From positions 1 through 37,089 of IMG/VR virus record IMGVR_UViG_3300024357_000015: a stretch of 37,089 nt of DNA. One strand, written 5' to 3'. The notes under the pieces were generated by a model, which worked only from the letters and a program-made list of their open reading frames with translations, made no database searches and was not told the DNA's origin. A program made the translations under genes and the position numbers. The stretch is from a virus. Positions within the stretch are counted from its first letter, which is position 1. The number at the start of each line of letters is the position of its first letter. Below are positions 24,265 to 29,570 of the stretch, one piece after another.

Positions 24265-24687
24265 CTATTTGATCTTAATTTGTCTAGGCTTTTTCTCTTC
24301 TGGAATCTCTCTTTTTAGAACTACATTGAGGATTCCATCCTTATAGTCAGCAGAGTCTACTTCCCAATACTCCCAAAGAGTAATAGTTTTAGCAAACTTA
24401 CGAGTTGCAATACCCTTATGTAGGTATTTTGGCTCTTCGTCCTGCTTAGCTTTTTCTCCTGAGATTGTTACAACATCATCTTCGATCTTGATAGAAATCT
24501 CGTCTTTTGCAAAACCAGCGGTAGCCAGTTCTAGCACACGAGTATCCTCATCAATTTCTCTGATATTAAATGGAGGGTATGAATCCTGCCATGATGTTGC
24601 CGTAGATGCCATAGTTTGATTCCATAGATGATCTACGAACTTGAATGGGTCATAAACGCTGACCGTTGAGTTGATATAATTTACCAT
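24265..24687 (-). CDS. small heat-shock protein, Hsp20/alpha-crystallin family
   Basis: 140 aa. The alpha-crystallin domain spans about 36-128 (YPPFNIREIDEDTRVLELATAGFAKDEISIKIEDDVVTISGEK...FAKTITLWEYWEVDSADYKDGILNVVLKREIPEEKKP), with 'DGILNVVLKREIP' near the end. The C-terminal IxI-type motif is 'IKIK'. It would act as an ATP-independent holdase that keeps proteins soluble. AAAGGAG precedes the ATG. The promoter carries a perfect CIRCE operator, so heat or misfolding stress sensed by host HrcA probably controls it. Hsp20 genes are well known in cyanophages and other phages. Confidence 0.9.
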   Translation of the reverse strand: MVNYINSTVSVYDPFKFVDHLWNQTMASTATSWQDSYPPFNIREIDEDTRVLELATAGFAKDEISIKIEDDVVTISGEKAKQDEEPKYLHKGIATRKFAKTITLWEYWEVDSADYKDGILNVVLKREIPEEKKPRQIKIK

Positions 24688-24715
24688 TTTTGCTCCTTTA
24701 TTAAGCGAGTTAGAT

Positions 24716-24742
24716 TTAGCACTCCCCGAAGCAGAGTGCTAA
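24716..24742 (-). promoter_or_regulatory. CIRCE operator (HrcA-binding site)
   Basis: TTAGCACTC (24716-24724), nine bases, GAGTGCTAA (24734-24742): an exact match to the CIRCE consensus. It lies just downstream of the TATAAT at 24752-24747 and about 28 nt upstream of the hsp20 start, so it overlaps the start of transcription and should act as a repressor site. Confidence 0.9.
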
Positions 24743-24817
24743 CTATATTATATCATCTGGGTAGAGATCTAGCCAGTCTGGTCCTTCTTCCCTATCACAT
24801 TTACCATCATTCTTCAT
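24743..24817 (-). CDS. possible 24-aa peptide upstream of hsp20
   Basis: MKNDGKCDREEGPDWLDLYPDDII, ending in TAG that overlaps the hsp20 -10 box. No ribosome-binding site. Several -10-like sequences (TATAAT at 24826-24821) lie just upstream, so it could be leaderless. The acidic, aromatic composition looks like real coding sequence, but it is short. Confidence 0.35.
   Translation of the reverse strand: MKNDGKCDREEGPDWLDLYPDDII
24747..24752 (-). promoter_or_regulatory. -10 box of the hsp20 promoter
   Basis: TATAAT on the minus strand with TGGCTA 17 nt upstream (24775-24770), a weak -35. The downstream edge is 5 nt from CIRCE. Confidence 0.55.
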
Positions 24818-24858
24818 ATGATTATATTATCATATATAGTGATCAGTGCGCCGAAAAT

Positions 24859-24887
24859 ATGACACCCAACCCCATATAGCGTATAAT
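24859..24887 (+). promoter_or_regulatory. sigma70 promoter, apparently leaderless
   Basis: ATGACA (24859-24864), 17-nt spacer, TATAAT (24882-24887). The ATG at 24894 starts 7 nt after the -10, where the transcript should begin. Confidence 0.6.
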
Positions 24888-24893
24888 GGCCAT

Positions 24894-25199
24894 ATGGAAA
24901 ATGAACTATACGACCAGCTATCCCCAGAAGAAAAAGCATTTCATGATGCCCTAGTGTCCGTAACGGACAAGTATGGCAAATTTGATGATAATGGTGGGGT
25001 ATGGGTCGGATATGTATCTGCTGCAGAAAATAACGATAATCCACCTGGAATTAAGTGCGGTAACTGCGCTTTTTATGAAGGTAATGGAGTATGCCACATA
25101 GTGGCACGTTCAGTAGAAGAAGGCGGGCTATGCAGATTAGCAGCAATTCCAGATAGCCTCGCTACAACTAAATTCTGGAATGGAGCCTTTGTAAAATAA
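24894..25199 (+). CDS. hypothetical protein with cysteine cluster
   Basis: 101 aa from ATG 24894; the frame extends upstream but would cross the promoter. The N-terminal half is charged (MENELYDQLSPEEKAFHDALVSVTDKYGKFDD). The second half has 'GIKCGNCAFYEGNGVCHIVARSVEEGGLCRLAAIPDSLA', four Cys in a C-x2-C-x8-C-x11-C pattern that could bind zinc or an Fe-S cluster. Similar 'CGNCxFY...C.IV...CRL..IP' proteins occur in actinophages; function unknown. Coupled by TAATG to the nuclease gene. Confidence 0.65.
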   Translation: MENELYDQLSPEEKAFHDALVSVTDKYGKFDDNGGVWVGYVSAAENNDNPPGIKCGNCAFYEGNGVCHIVARSVEEGGLCRLAAIPDSLATTKFWNGAFVK

Positions 25200-25579
25200 T
25201 GTACACATATTACACTAAAATTGAAAATGTCGTCGATGGCGACACTGTAGATGTCTTTATCGACCTTGGATTTAAAGTATGGAGATCAGAGCGTATTCGC
25301 CTTGTAGGGGTAGATACAGCCGAAAAGAATACTCCCTATGGAAAAGCTACCAAGGCATACCTTACCCAACTTTTGGCGGGGAAGCTCGTAAAACTCGAAG
25401 TCTTCAAACCAGATAAGTACGGTAGATATCTAGGTAAGATCTATATCAATAGCGAAATATCAATCAATGACCAAATGGTATCTAAAGGTATGGCTAAGGG
25501 TTATATGGGAGATTCCAAAGTAGGACTTTGGACTGAAGCTGAATTAAATAGAACTACAATAGATATTACTCTGGAATAG
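25199..25579 (+). CDS. staphylococcal nuclease-like (SNase) protein
   Basis: 126 aa, an OB-fold thermonuclease. Signature features are 'VVDGDTVDVFIDLGF' (10-24), 'RIRLVGVDTAEKNTPYGKATKAYLTQLLAGKLVKLEVF' (32-69, including R34 and the acidic D40/E43 site), and 'DKYGRYLGKIYI...NDQMVSKGMAKGYMG' (72-105, with the second active-site Arg R76). No signal peptide, so it likely acts inside the cell, perhaps in host DNA degradation or phage DNA processing. Overlaps the upstream stop by one base. Confidence 0.85.
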   Translation: MYTYYTKIENVVDGDTVDVFIDLGFKVWRSERIRLVGVDTAEKNTPYGKATKAYLTQLLAGKLVKLEVFKPDKYGRYLGKIYINSEISINDQMVSKGMAKGYMGDSKVGLWTEAELNRTTIDITLE

Positions 25580-25709
25580 AGTCATATTCGTCTAGAGCAA
25601 GAAGAAGTTCCCTTGCTATCCCGTCGAAATTTATTGATCCATTATTAAAATACTTACCTGACTGTATAAGCTTTTGTAGCGTATCAGCTAGATATTGCTG
25701 TTTTGTCAT
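25566..25709 (-). CDS. small hypothetical protein, convergent with the nuclease gene
   Basis: 47 aa: MTKQQYLADTLQKLIQSGKYFNNGSINFDGIARELLLALDEYDSIPE. An AGGAGG sequence precedes the ATG at 25709 by 8 nt, a strong ribosome-binding site. The first half is helical and the second is acidic. It overlaps the 3' end of the nuclease gene on the opposite strand by 14 nt. Not recognised. Confidence 0.6.
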   Translation of the reverse strand: MTKQQYLADTLQKLIQSGKYFNNGSINFDGIARELLLALDEYDSIPE

Positions 25710-25887
25710 ATCCCGTCCTCCTAATTTAATAGACGTAGATAATCAATTATAAGTTATATAGTCATTATTAGCAAAATACTCTATATGCCCTGTTTATTTA
25801 TGATCTATACAAAATGTTAATAAATTTTTAATTTGTATGATGCAGCATTTGGCGATGTCCGATTTGTCCTAATAGCGAGCACATATT

Positions 25888-25903
25888 TGTGAGCAAGGTC
25901 ACA
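25888..25903. promoter_or_regulatory. CRP/GlxR-type palindrome (perfect)
   Basis: TGTGA-GCAAGG-TCACA. Its centre is 56.5 bp upstream of the first T of the TGTCAG box at 25952. Confidence 0.7.
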
Positions 25904-25951
25904 AAGTTTTTTTTCAAAATGTCCGATTTATCCGTGTTGTCCCCTTGAAAA

Positions 25952-25973
25952 TGTCAGTGGTGTATGTTAGGAT
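25952..25973 (+). promoter_or_regulatory. phage-type promoter: TGTC box, 10-nt gap, -10
   Basis: TGTCAG, TGGTGTATGT, TAGGAT. TGTCCG boxes lie 32 bp (25920) and 96 bp (25856) upstream. TTGAAA also stands at the -35 position (25945). The leader has a 7-bp hairpin (25992-26008) just before AGAAAGGA. Confidence 0.65.
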
Positions 25974-26025
25974 ACATAGTATAAAGAATAAGAGATAAAG
26001 GTTATCTCAAAGAAAGGAAAACAAA

Positions 26026-26214
26026 ATGTTTTCACTAAATTATAAAGTAGGCGGTAGTTCAACTACCCTCCTAGTTCCATCTGAGGAATACGCAAATAGT
26101 TTCCTCGACCTAGTTGCTGAAAAGCAAGTAATAGATGAGGTAAATCTTACCTATCTACCAAACTACAAGCCTAGCAAGCGTGTAGTATTCGCTACTACTA
26201 GAAGTTGGGAGTAA
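26026..26214 (+). CDS. hypothetical small protein
   Basis: 62 aa: MFSLNYKVGGSSTTLLVPSEEYANSFLDLVAEKQVIDEVNLTYLPNYKPSKRVVFATTRSWE. A beta-rich fold is likely. Similar in style to the 28916 protein (start, a T..LPx...EnFi segment). AGAAAGGA precedes the ATG. First gene of the small-gene region. Not recognised. Confidence 0.6.
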   Translation: MFSLNYKVGGSSTTLLVPSEEYANSFLDLVAEKQVIDEVNLTYLPNYKPSKRVVFATTRSWE

Positions 26215-26218
26215 TTCA

Positions 26219-26419
26219 ATGAATGAACAAATCCTACTAACTAAAATGGGTTTCTCTACTCATTCCGCTCTTTCATCCTCTATCGTATCTGATGAATGGG
26301 AGCGATTCGCTACCTGCTCAAAATGCGGTTTAGATATATCTGCCTTTTGGGTAGATGATGAAGACCGCCTTAGCGGTTGGTCATCCTGGAAAGCCACTAG
26401 TGGCTTATGCCAGGCGTGA
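26219..26419 (+). CDS. hypothetical small protein with CxxC
   Basis: 66 aa: MNEQILLTKMGFSTHSALSSSIVSDEWERFATCSKCGLDISAFWVDDEDRLSGWSSWKATSGLCQA. One CSKC knuckle plus a C-terminal Cys suggests a small metal-binding protein. It follows the 26026 gene by 4 nt. Its stop overlaps a CRP-like site (26415-26430). Confidence 0.6.
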   Translation: MNEQILLTKMGFSTHSALSSSIVSDEWERFATCSKCGLDISAFWVDDEDRLSGWSSWKATSGLCQA

Positions 26420-26430
26420 TATAAATCACA
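26415..26430. promoter_or_regulatory. CRP/GlxR-type palindrome (one mismatch)
   Basis: CGTGA-TATAAA-TCACA, centred 36.5 bp upstream of the TGTC at 26459. It overlaps the end of the upstream gene. Confidence 0.5.
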
Positions 26431-26440
26431 TCCAGCTCTC

Positions 26441-26455
26441 GGCGTGTCGCCTTGA
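26441..26455. repeat. GC-rich 3'-end repeat, half copy
   Basis: GGCGTGTCGCCTTGA, 22 nt after a stop codon. Its other full-length relatives at 27263 and 31242 form hairpins; here only the left arm is present. Confidence 0.5.
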
Positions 26456-26458
26456 TAT

Positions 26459-26480
26459 TGTCGGGAGTATCTGATAGTAT
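26459..26480 (+). promoter_or_regulatory. phage-type promoter: TGTC box, 10-nt gap, -10
   Basis: TGTCGG, GAGTATCTGA, TAGTAT, with extended -10 TGA. Drives the operon starting at 26527. Confidence 0.6.
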
Positions 26481-26526
26481 TTACATATACAAATAAATAA
26501 ATAAGAACCTAAAGAAAGGGGACAAA

Positions 26527-26727
26527 ATGTCCGCAAATGTATATTCAATCGAAAACCTATTAGTAGGTAAAACCTATCGCTCAAATAGCCTAACAGGTGA
26601 AATAATCTCAGCCGAGCCTCACCCTAAAGGTGTATGGTATGAGGGTTGCGATTCCTACTTAGTAGAAATCCGTAATGCTAATGGCGGTTATTCTTATCGC
26701 ACAATAGCGGTAAAGGTAGGTGAGTAA
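26527..26727 (+). CDS. hypothetical small protein, paralogue of the 29896 protein
   Basis: 66 aa: MSANVYSIENLLVGKTYRSNSLTGEIISAEPHPKGVWYEGCDSYLVEIRNANGGYSYRTIAVKVGE. It shares the YSI..LLV..Y.......G.I..AE......EG.......IR......Y.T.AV.V pattern with the protein at 29896-30108, so both belong to one family with an SH3-like or beta-barrel look. AAAGGGG precedes the ATG. Function unknown. Confidence 0.65.
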   Translation: MSANVYSIENLLVGKTYRSNSLTGEIISAEPHPKGVWYEGCDSYLVEIRNANGGYSYRTIAVKVGE

Positions 26728-26729
26728 TA

Positions 26730-26888
26730 ATGAAAATCACTTACTCAATATGGCAGGGCTCTATTATCAAGGGCTCAGGATTCACCGCCTCTAAAATGTC
26801 GGAGGTCGCTGATACAATAAAAGAACTAAACGCAACAGACACTAAACCAAAGTTTGAGGCGTATATTAGCAAAATCGAACAGAACTAA
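26730..26888 (+). CDS. hypothetical small protein
   Basis: 52 aa: MKITYSIWQGSIIKGSGFTASKMSEVADTIKELNATDTKPKFEAYISKIEQN. Starts 2 nt after the previous stop. An N-terminal beta segment is followed by a helix. Not recognised. Confidence 0.5.
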   Translation: MKITYSIWQGSIIKGSGFTASKMSEVADTIKELNATDTKPKFEAYISKIEQN

Positions 26889-26905
26889 CGAAAGGAAAAC
26901 TAAAA

Positions 26906-27070
26906 ATGGAAATACAAATCGAATTCTCAAAATGGGGTTTTGGTTTTTACTCTGATTTTCTTGCGCTAGATTTTACTTGGGGTTTTCTTGGCTCTCTTGT
27001 AGTAATCTATTTCGTAAATAAAATTCTAAAGCGTAATGAAATAAAATTATTTCGTAAAAGAGTAAAATAA
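26906..27070 (+). CDS. single-pass membrane peptide
   Basis: 54 aa: MEIQIEFSKWGFGFYSDFLALDFTWGFLGSLVVIYFVNKILKRNEIKLFRKRVK. One hydrophobic span (about 24-39) with a strongly basic C-terminus, so the tail should face the cytoplasm. ACGAAAGGA precedes it. No known family is recognised. Confidence 0.55.
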   Translation: MEIQIEFSKWGFGFYSDFLALDFTWGFLGSLVVIYFVNKILKRNEIKLFRKRVK

Positions 27071-27071
27071 A

Positions 27072-27242
27072 ATGATGACTAGAAAAGACTACATCACCGC
27101 TGCGGATATTCTAAATCAAGCATATCCAGAAAATCCCGAACTAATTTTAGAGATGGCTTCTGATTTCTCTGATTATTTCGCAAAGGATAATCCTAGATTT
27201 TCCCGCCCTCGATTTTTTGAGGCAGTAAAAAAAGGCTGGTGA
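27072..27242 (+). CDS. hypothetical actinophage-type protein
   Basis: 56 aa: MMTRKDYITAADILNQAYPENPELILEMASDFSDYFAKDNPRFSRPRFFEAVKKGW. The pattern 'TrkDY...A.il.......p.....m..dFsdyFak.NPRF...RF..A...G' is familiar from small proteins in many actinobacteriophages, of unknown function. Follows the 26906 gene directly. Confidence 0.6.
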   Translation: MMTRKDYITAADILNQAYPENPELILEMASDFSDYFAKDNPRFSRPRFFEAVKKGW

Positions 27243-27253
27243 GATAACTCACA
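27238..27253. promoter_or_regulatory. CRP/GlxR-type palindrome (one mismatch)
   Basis: GGTGA-GATAAC-TCACA, overlapping the stop codon at 27240-27242. It is far (about 150 bp) from the next promoter. Confidence 0.35.
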
Positions 27254-27262
27254 AAACTGATC

Positions 27263-27306
27263 GGCGTGTCGCCTTGACAAATCTGCGACACGCCCGACAG
27301 CGGCGG
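27263..27306. repeat. GC-rich 3'-end repeat with hairpin, full copy
   Basis: GGCGTGTCG (27263-27271) pairs with CGACACGCC (27286-27294) around a 14-nt loop. The block GACACGCCCGACAGCGGCGG at 27287-27306 also occurs at 28111, 29705 and 31260. It lies 21 nt after the stop at 27242. There is no T-tract. Confidence 0.65.
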
Positions 27307-27343
27307 CTCTCGAACAGATGTTCGAATTAAGAGGGCTCCAAAA

Positions 27344-27359
27344 TGTGGTGTAAATCACA
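27344..27359. promoter_or_regulatory. CRP/GlxR-type palindrome (one mismatch)
   Basis: TGTGG-TGTAAA-TCACA, centred 46.5 bp upstream of the TGTC at 27398. Confidence 0.5.
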
Positions 27360-27397
27360 AAAAAAGTTTCCCGACACGCCCGAAAAACGGGTCAAAA

Positions 27398-27419
27398 TGT
27401 CAGTGGTCTATGTTATGCT
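27398..27419 (+). promoter_or_regulatory. phage-type promoter: TGTC box, 10-nt gap, -10
   Basis: TGTCAG, TGGTCTATGT, TATGCT. The TGTCAGTGGT stretch matches that at 25952. A partial 3'-end repeat (GACACGCCCGA, 27373-27383) lies just upstream. Confidence 0.65.
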
Positions 27420-27451
27420 AAAGGCATAGAAAATAAAGAAAGGAGTTCAAA

Positions 27452-27658
27452 ATGAACTTACTAAATAACAACTTCTACAAAGTCCCTAGTGGATTTTTTC
27501 AGATTAGCAACAATACTAATCTAGATTGCGACCATAAAGGTTTCGCAGATAAAAAAGGTTTCACCTATTCAAATGGTAAAACTTCAATAATCCGCACTTG
27601 TGAAAAATGCGGTTCTGAAAAAAGATTTTCTTCCTACATGAAAGGTGGTCGTAAATAA
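27452..27658 (+). CDS. hypothetical zinc-finger-like protein
   Basis: 68 aa: MNLLNNNFYKVPSGFFQISNNTNLDCDHKGFADKKGFTYSNGKTSIIRTCEKCGSEKRFSSYMKGGRK. C26 and H28 together with CEKC (50-53) could bind one zinc ion. Basic C-terminus. Overlaps the next gene by one base. AAGAAAGGAG precedes the ATG. Confidence 0.6.
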   Translation: MNLLNNNFYKVPSGFFQISNNTNLDCDHKGFADKKGFTYSNGKTSIIRTCEKCGSEKRFSSYMKGGRK

Positions 27659-27873
27659 TGGCTAACTTAGAAATATTTGAAATGAATGAAAATGGTGCTG
27701 GTTGGGTATCATTAGAAAATGCTTCACAATCAACTAAACTTGATTTGGAACTTGCTTTGCTAACTAAAGCAGAAATGAAAATGCTCTGCTTCAAATGCCA
27801 TGTTGAAATCCCTCGTGGTAATGTTTGTGTAAATCACAAAAATGTAAAAGGTGCGATTTATTTCGCAGATTGA
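27658..27873 (+). CDS. hypothetical small protein with Cys/His pairs
   Basis: 71 aa: MANLEIFEMNENGAGWVSLENASQSTKLDLELALLTKAEMKMLCFKCHVEIPRGNVCVNHKNVKGAIYFAD. 'CFKCHVEIPRGNVCVNHK' (44-61) resembles a small zinc knuckle. Not recognised. TAATG overlap with the upstream gene. Confidence 0.6.
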   Translation: MANLEIFEMNENGAGWVSLENASQSTKLDLELALLTKAEMKMLCFKCHVEIPRGNVCVNHKNVKGAIYFAD

Positions 27874-27883
27874 AAGGATAAAA

Positions 27884-28015
27884 ATGGATTATCAAATCAC
27901 GATAAACTATTCAACTGATAATGATTATTTGAATGAAAATATTCAAGCGTTATTAGAAAACACTTTGCCATTCATTGTTGATAATGTAAAAATACATTTC
28001 GATTTTGATAACTAA
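27884..28015 (+). CDS. hypothetical small acidic protein
   Basis: 43 aa: MDYQITINYSTDNDYLNENIQALLENTLPFIVDNVKIHFDFDN. Preceded by GAAAGGA with normal spacing. A beta-alpha-beta pattern with an acidic surface. It is followed directly by the tRNA gene, so they may be co-transcribed from 27398. Confidence 0.55.
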   Translation: MDYQITINYSTDNDYLNENIQALLENTLPFIVDNVKIHFDFDN

Positions 28016-28027
28016 AAAATAAATATT

Positions 28028-28102
28028 GGTGCGTTAGATTAGTTTGGTAAAATCACCACACTGTCACTGTGGAGATCATGGGTTCAAATCCCATACGCAT
28101 CG
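28028..28102 (+). tRNA. tRNA-Asp(GTC)
   Basis: A complete cloverleaf can be drawn: acceptor GGTGCGT/ACGCATC with one G-T pair, D stem GATT/AATC, anticodon stem CCACA/TGTGG with loop CTGTCAC (anticodon GTC at 28063-28065), variable AGATC, T stem ATGGG/CCCAT with loop TTCAAAT, discriminator G at 28102. CCA is not encoded and must be added. It is the only tRNA seen in the window. Confidence 0.93.
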
Positions 28103-28110
28103 CTAGCTGC

Positions 28111-28130
28111 GACACGCCCGACAGCGGCGG
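28111..28130. repeat. GC-rich 3'-end repeat block
   Basis: GACACGCCCGACAGCGGCGG, identical to the blocks at 27287, 29705 and 31260, 9 nt after the tRNA. A related piece, GACACGCCG, follows at 28157-28165. Confidence 0.65.
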
Positions 28131-28184
28131 CCCTGTGGATAACTTTTTGTCAATACGACACGCCGAAAAAACGCCGTGAAATTT

Positions 28185-28233
28185 TGTGATTTCTATCACA
28201 ATGTGACGCACACCACATGTGATGTGGCTCACA
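28185..28233. promoter_or_regulatory. three tandem CRP/GlxR-type palindromes
   Basis: TGTGA-TTTCTA-TCACA (28185-28200, perfect), TGTGA-CGCACA-CCACA (28202-28217, one mismatch) and TGTGA-TGTGGC-TCACA (28218-28233, perfect), nearly contiguous. The last one ends 2 nt before the TGTCCG box at 28235. Confidence 0.75.
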
Positions 28234-28266
28234 ATGTCCGATTTATACCCATTTTTGGCGGGAAAA

Positions 28267-28288
28267 TGTCAGTCCCCCCTGCTAGAAT
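28267..28288 (+). promoter_or_regulatory. phage-type promoter: TGTC box, 10-nt gap, -10
   Basis: TGTCAG, TCCCCCCTGC, TAGAAT. A TGTCCG box (28235-28240) lies exactly 32 bp upstream. Confidence 0.65.
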
Positions 28289-28318
28289 TGTGGCATAGAA
28301 AAAAGAAAGGATAACTAA

Positions 28319-28447
28319 ATGAAAATTTGTTGCTTCTGCGAAATTGACTTAGATAATGACGCTAAGTTTTGTTGGAATTGCCTAGAATACAAAGGCGTGA
28401 TGTCCGTTGAGGATTTTGAAAAATACTATGGAGAAAGGATTTACTAA
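28319..28447 (+). CDS. small zinc-ribbon-like protein
   Basis: 42 aa: MKICCFCEIDLDNDAKFCWNCLEYKGVMSVEDFEKYYGERIY. CxxC pairs at C4/C7 and C18/C21 form a plausible zinc ribbon. AGAAAGGA upstream. Overlaps the next start by one base. Function unknown; such ribbons often bind nucleic acid or protein partners. Confidence 0.6.
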   Translation: MKICCFCEIDLDNDAKFCWNCLEYKGVMSVEDFEKYYGERIY

Positions 28448-28539
28448 TGTCAGATTATCTTGATTATCTAGATGAAATCTACGAGGAACTCGTAGAGGAA
28501 TTCGGTCATGAAATTGAAAGTAATTGTATTCATGACTAA
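28447..28539 (+). CDS. hypothetical acidic peptide
   Basis: 30 aa: MSDYLDYLDEIYEELVEEFGHEIESNCIHD. A single acidic amphipathic helix. TAATG overlap with the upstream gene supports translation. Confidence 0.45.
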   Translation: MSDYLDYLDEIYEELVEEFGHEIESNCIHD

Positions 28540-28541
28540 AA

Positions 28542-28557
28542 TGTGAGGTATCTCACA
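28542..28557. promoter_or_regulatory. CRP/GlxR-type palindrome (perfect)
   Basis: TGTGA-GGTATC-TCACA, 3 nt after the stop at 28539, centred 36.5 bp upstream of the TGTC at 28586. Confidence 0.7.
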
Positions 28558-28585
28558 CCGACACTAGGGGCTAAATCCCCCGAAA

Positions 28586-28607
28586 TGTCAGACCAATAGT
28601 GTAGGAT
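28586..28607 (+). promoter_or_regulatory. phage-type promoter: TGTC box, 10-nt gap, -10
   Basis: TGTCAG, ACCAATAGTG, TAGGAT. Drives the six-gene operon 28636-29684. Confidence 0.6.
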
Positions 28608-28635
28608 TTATTCCATAAATAGAAAGGACAACTCA

Positions 28636-28761
28636 ATGAAATTAGATGAGTTCAAGGCTCTTGTTGAAGCCCAAAAGAAAAATCAACACGCAGAAAATCT
28701 AGCCAAAATTATGTCGGTGGCTAGTGCTACAATAGAAACCGAAAAAGGAAAGGATAACTAA
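28636..28761 (+). CDS. hypothetical helical peptide
   Basis: 41 aa: MKLDEFKALVEAQKKNQHAENLAKIMSVASATIETEKGKDN. AGAAAGGA precedes the ATG. Likely a single long helix. Its end contains the ribosome-binding site (GGAAAGGA) of the next gene. Confidence 0.5.
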   Translation: MKLDEFKALVEAQKKNQHAENLAKIMSVASATIETEKGKDN

Positions 28762-28762
28762 G

Positions 28763-28915
28763 ATGAAAAAAAATGTTTTGATTTCTTTCATTACCGAAGC
28801 CGATACAGATTTGGGTGCGGTATTTGATTTGAATAAAGTATTTTTAGCGTTGCCTGAAAGCGACCTAAAAAAGTTTGATGTATTTGATGTGTTAGATGTA
28901 GAGGAGAATAAATAA
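28763..28915 (+). CDS. hypothetical acidic protein
   Basis: 50 aa: MKKNVLISFITEADTDLGAVFDLNKVFLALPESDLKKFDVFDVLDVEENK. Hydrophobic beta strand at the start, acidic end. Follows the 28636 gene after 1 nt. Not recognised. Confidence 0.5.
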   Translation: MKKNVLISFITEADTDLGAVFDLNKVFLALPESDLKKFDVFDVLDVEENK

Positions 28916-29110
28916 ATGACTTACAAAATCAGATTAGAAACCTATTCAGGCACAGTAAAAAATCTAACTTTGCCAAATCGTCAGGCGGTAGAAAATTTTA
29001 TTTCTACTTATCCTGAAAATCTGCCCGTAGGCGTTTCCATAAAAATGGATTGCGATGTCTTGGGTATTCGTGGTATCCTTAGAGGTAAAAAAGAAAGGGC
29101 GGTTCAATAA
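28916..29110 (+). CDS. hypothetical small protein
   Basis: 64 aa: MTYKIRLETYSGTVKNLTLPNRQAVENFISTYPENLPVGVSIKMDCDVLGIRGILRGKKERAVQ. A beta-beta-helix-beta layout with a basic end. Directly abuts the upstream stop. Similar in outline to the 26026 protein. Confidence 0.55.
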   Translation: MTYKIRLETYSGTVKNLTLPNRQAVENFISTYPENLPVGVSIKMDCDVLGIRGILRGKKERAVQ

Positions 29111-29307
29111 TGGAACTCTCAACACTAAGCAAAATCAGCGACCTATTCAAGCAATTAGAGGAAAAAAGATTTCCTAATAGTTCGCTAAATAATACAACTT
29201 CAATGGCTAGACAAATCGGCACAATGTCGGTTTTTATTTCAGAAAAAAATGCTAAACAAATAATCAAAATGTTAGAAAGAGAAATGGGAGAATTCAATAA
29301 TGATTAG
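29110..29307 (+). CDS. hypothetical helical protein
   Basis: 65 aa: MELSTLSKISDLFKQLEEKRFPNSSLNNTTSMARQIGTMSVFISEKNAKQIIKMLEREMGEFNND. Two amphipathic helices. TAATG overlap upstream and 8-nt overlap with the next gene. Confidence 0.55.
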   Translation: MELSTLSKISDLFKQLEEKRFPNSSLNNTTSMARQIGTMSVFISEKNAKQIIKMLEREMGEFNND

Positions 29308-29569
29308 CACCGCACTAAAAATTCAAGACGCAACACAAAAGGCTTTCATGGATGAAAATATCATGATGATGGCAGGATTTATTTTTACTCACAGAAATAA
29401 TGTTGATGATGAAATGATGTCAAAAATGCTTTTTGATTATTCCGCAAATTTATCTGCTCTCGTTGCCACTTTGGTAAGCGAAGCAATTTTATCAGAAACA
29501 CAAATGAAAGAAATGATTTCAGAAATCGAAAGTTTTGAAAAAATTTCTAAAGAAGTTTTAGGAGAATAA
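29300..29569 (+). CDS. hypothetical Met-rich helical protein
   Basis: 89 aa: MISTALKIQDATQKAFMDENIMMMAGFIFTHRNNVDDEMMSKMLFDYSANLSALVATLVSEAILSETQMKEMISEIESFEKISKEVLGE. Helical throughout, with many Met residues. No family recognised. Coupled to the upstream gene by overlap. Confidence 0.6.
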   Translation: MISTALKIQDATQKAFMDENIMMMAGFIFTHRNNVDDEMMSKMLFDYSANLSALVATLVSEAILSETQMKEMISEIESFEKISKEVLGE

Positions 29570-29570
29570 A

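Larger units (their letters stand above)
25710..26025. other. intergenic control region before the plus-strand small-gene region
   Basis: 316 nt without a gene. The left part (25738-25850) is very AT-rich, with candidate -10 sequences for the minus-strand gene; it might open easily but no origin features were identified. From 25856 it holds TGTCCG boxes at 25856 and 25920, a CRP-type palindrome (25888-25903) and the 25952 promoter. Confidence 0.6.

Noticed and set aside
24846-24893. Upstream extension of the Cys-cluster protein at 24894
   Set aside because: It would run across the ATGACA/TATAAT promoter, and the shorter start fits a leaderless message.
25738-25850. AT-rich stretch as a replication origin
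   Set aside because: No iterons, DnaA-type boxes or initiator gene were found next to it; AT richness alone is not enough in this genome.
27173-27358. Minus-strand open frame of 61 aa over the GC-rich hairpin
   Set aside because: It crosses the repeat, the end of a well-supported plus-strand gene and a CRP-like site, and lacks a ribosome-binding site.
27821-27841. TTTGTG-N5-CACAAA palindrome resembling a CRP-type site
   Set aside because: It lies inside a coding gene (27658-27873) and does not fit the N6 spacing; not counted with the others.
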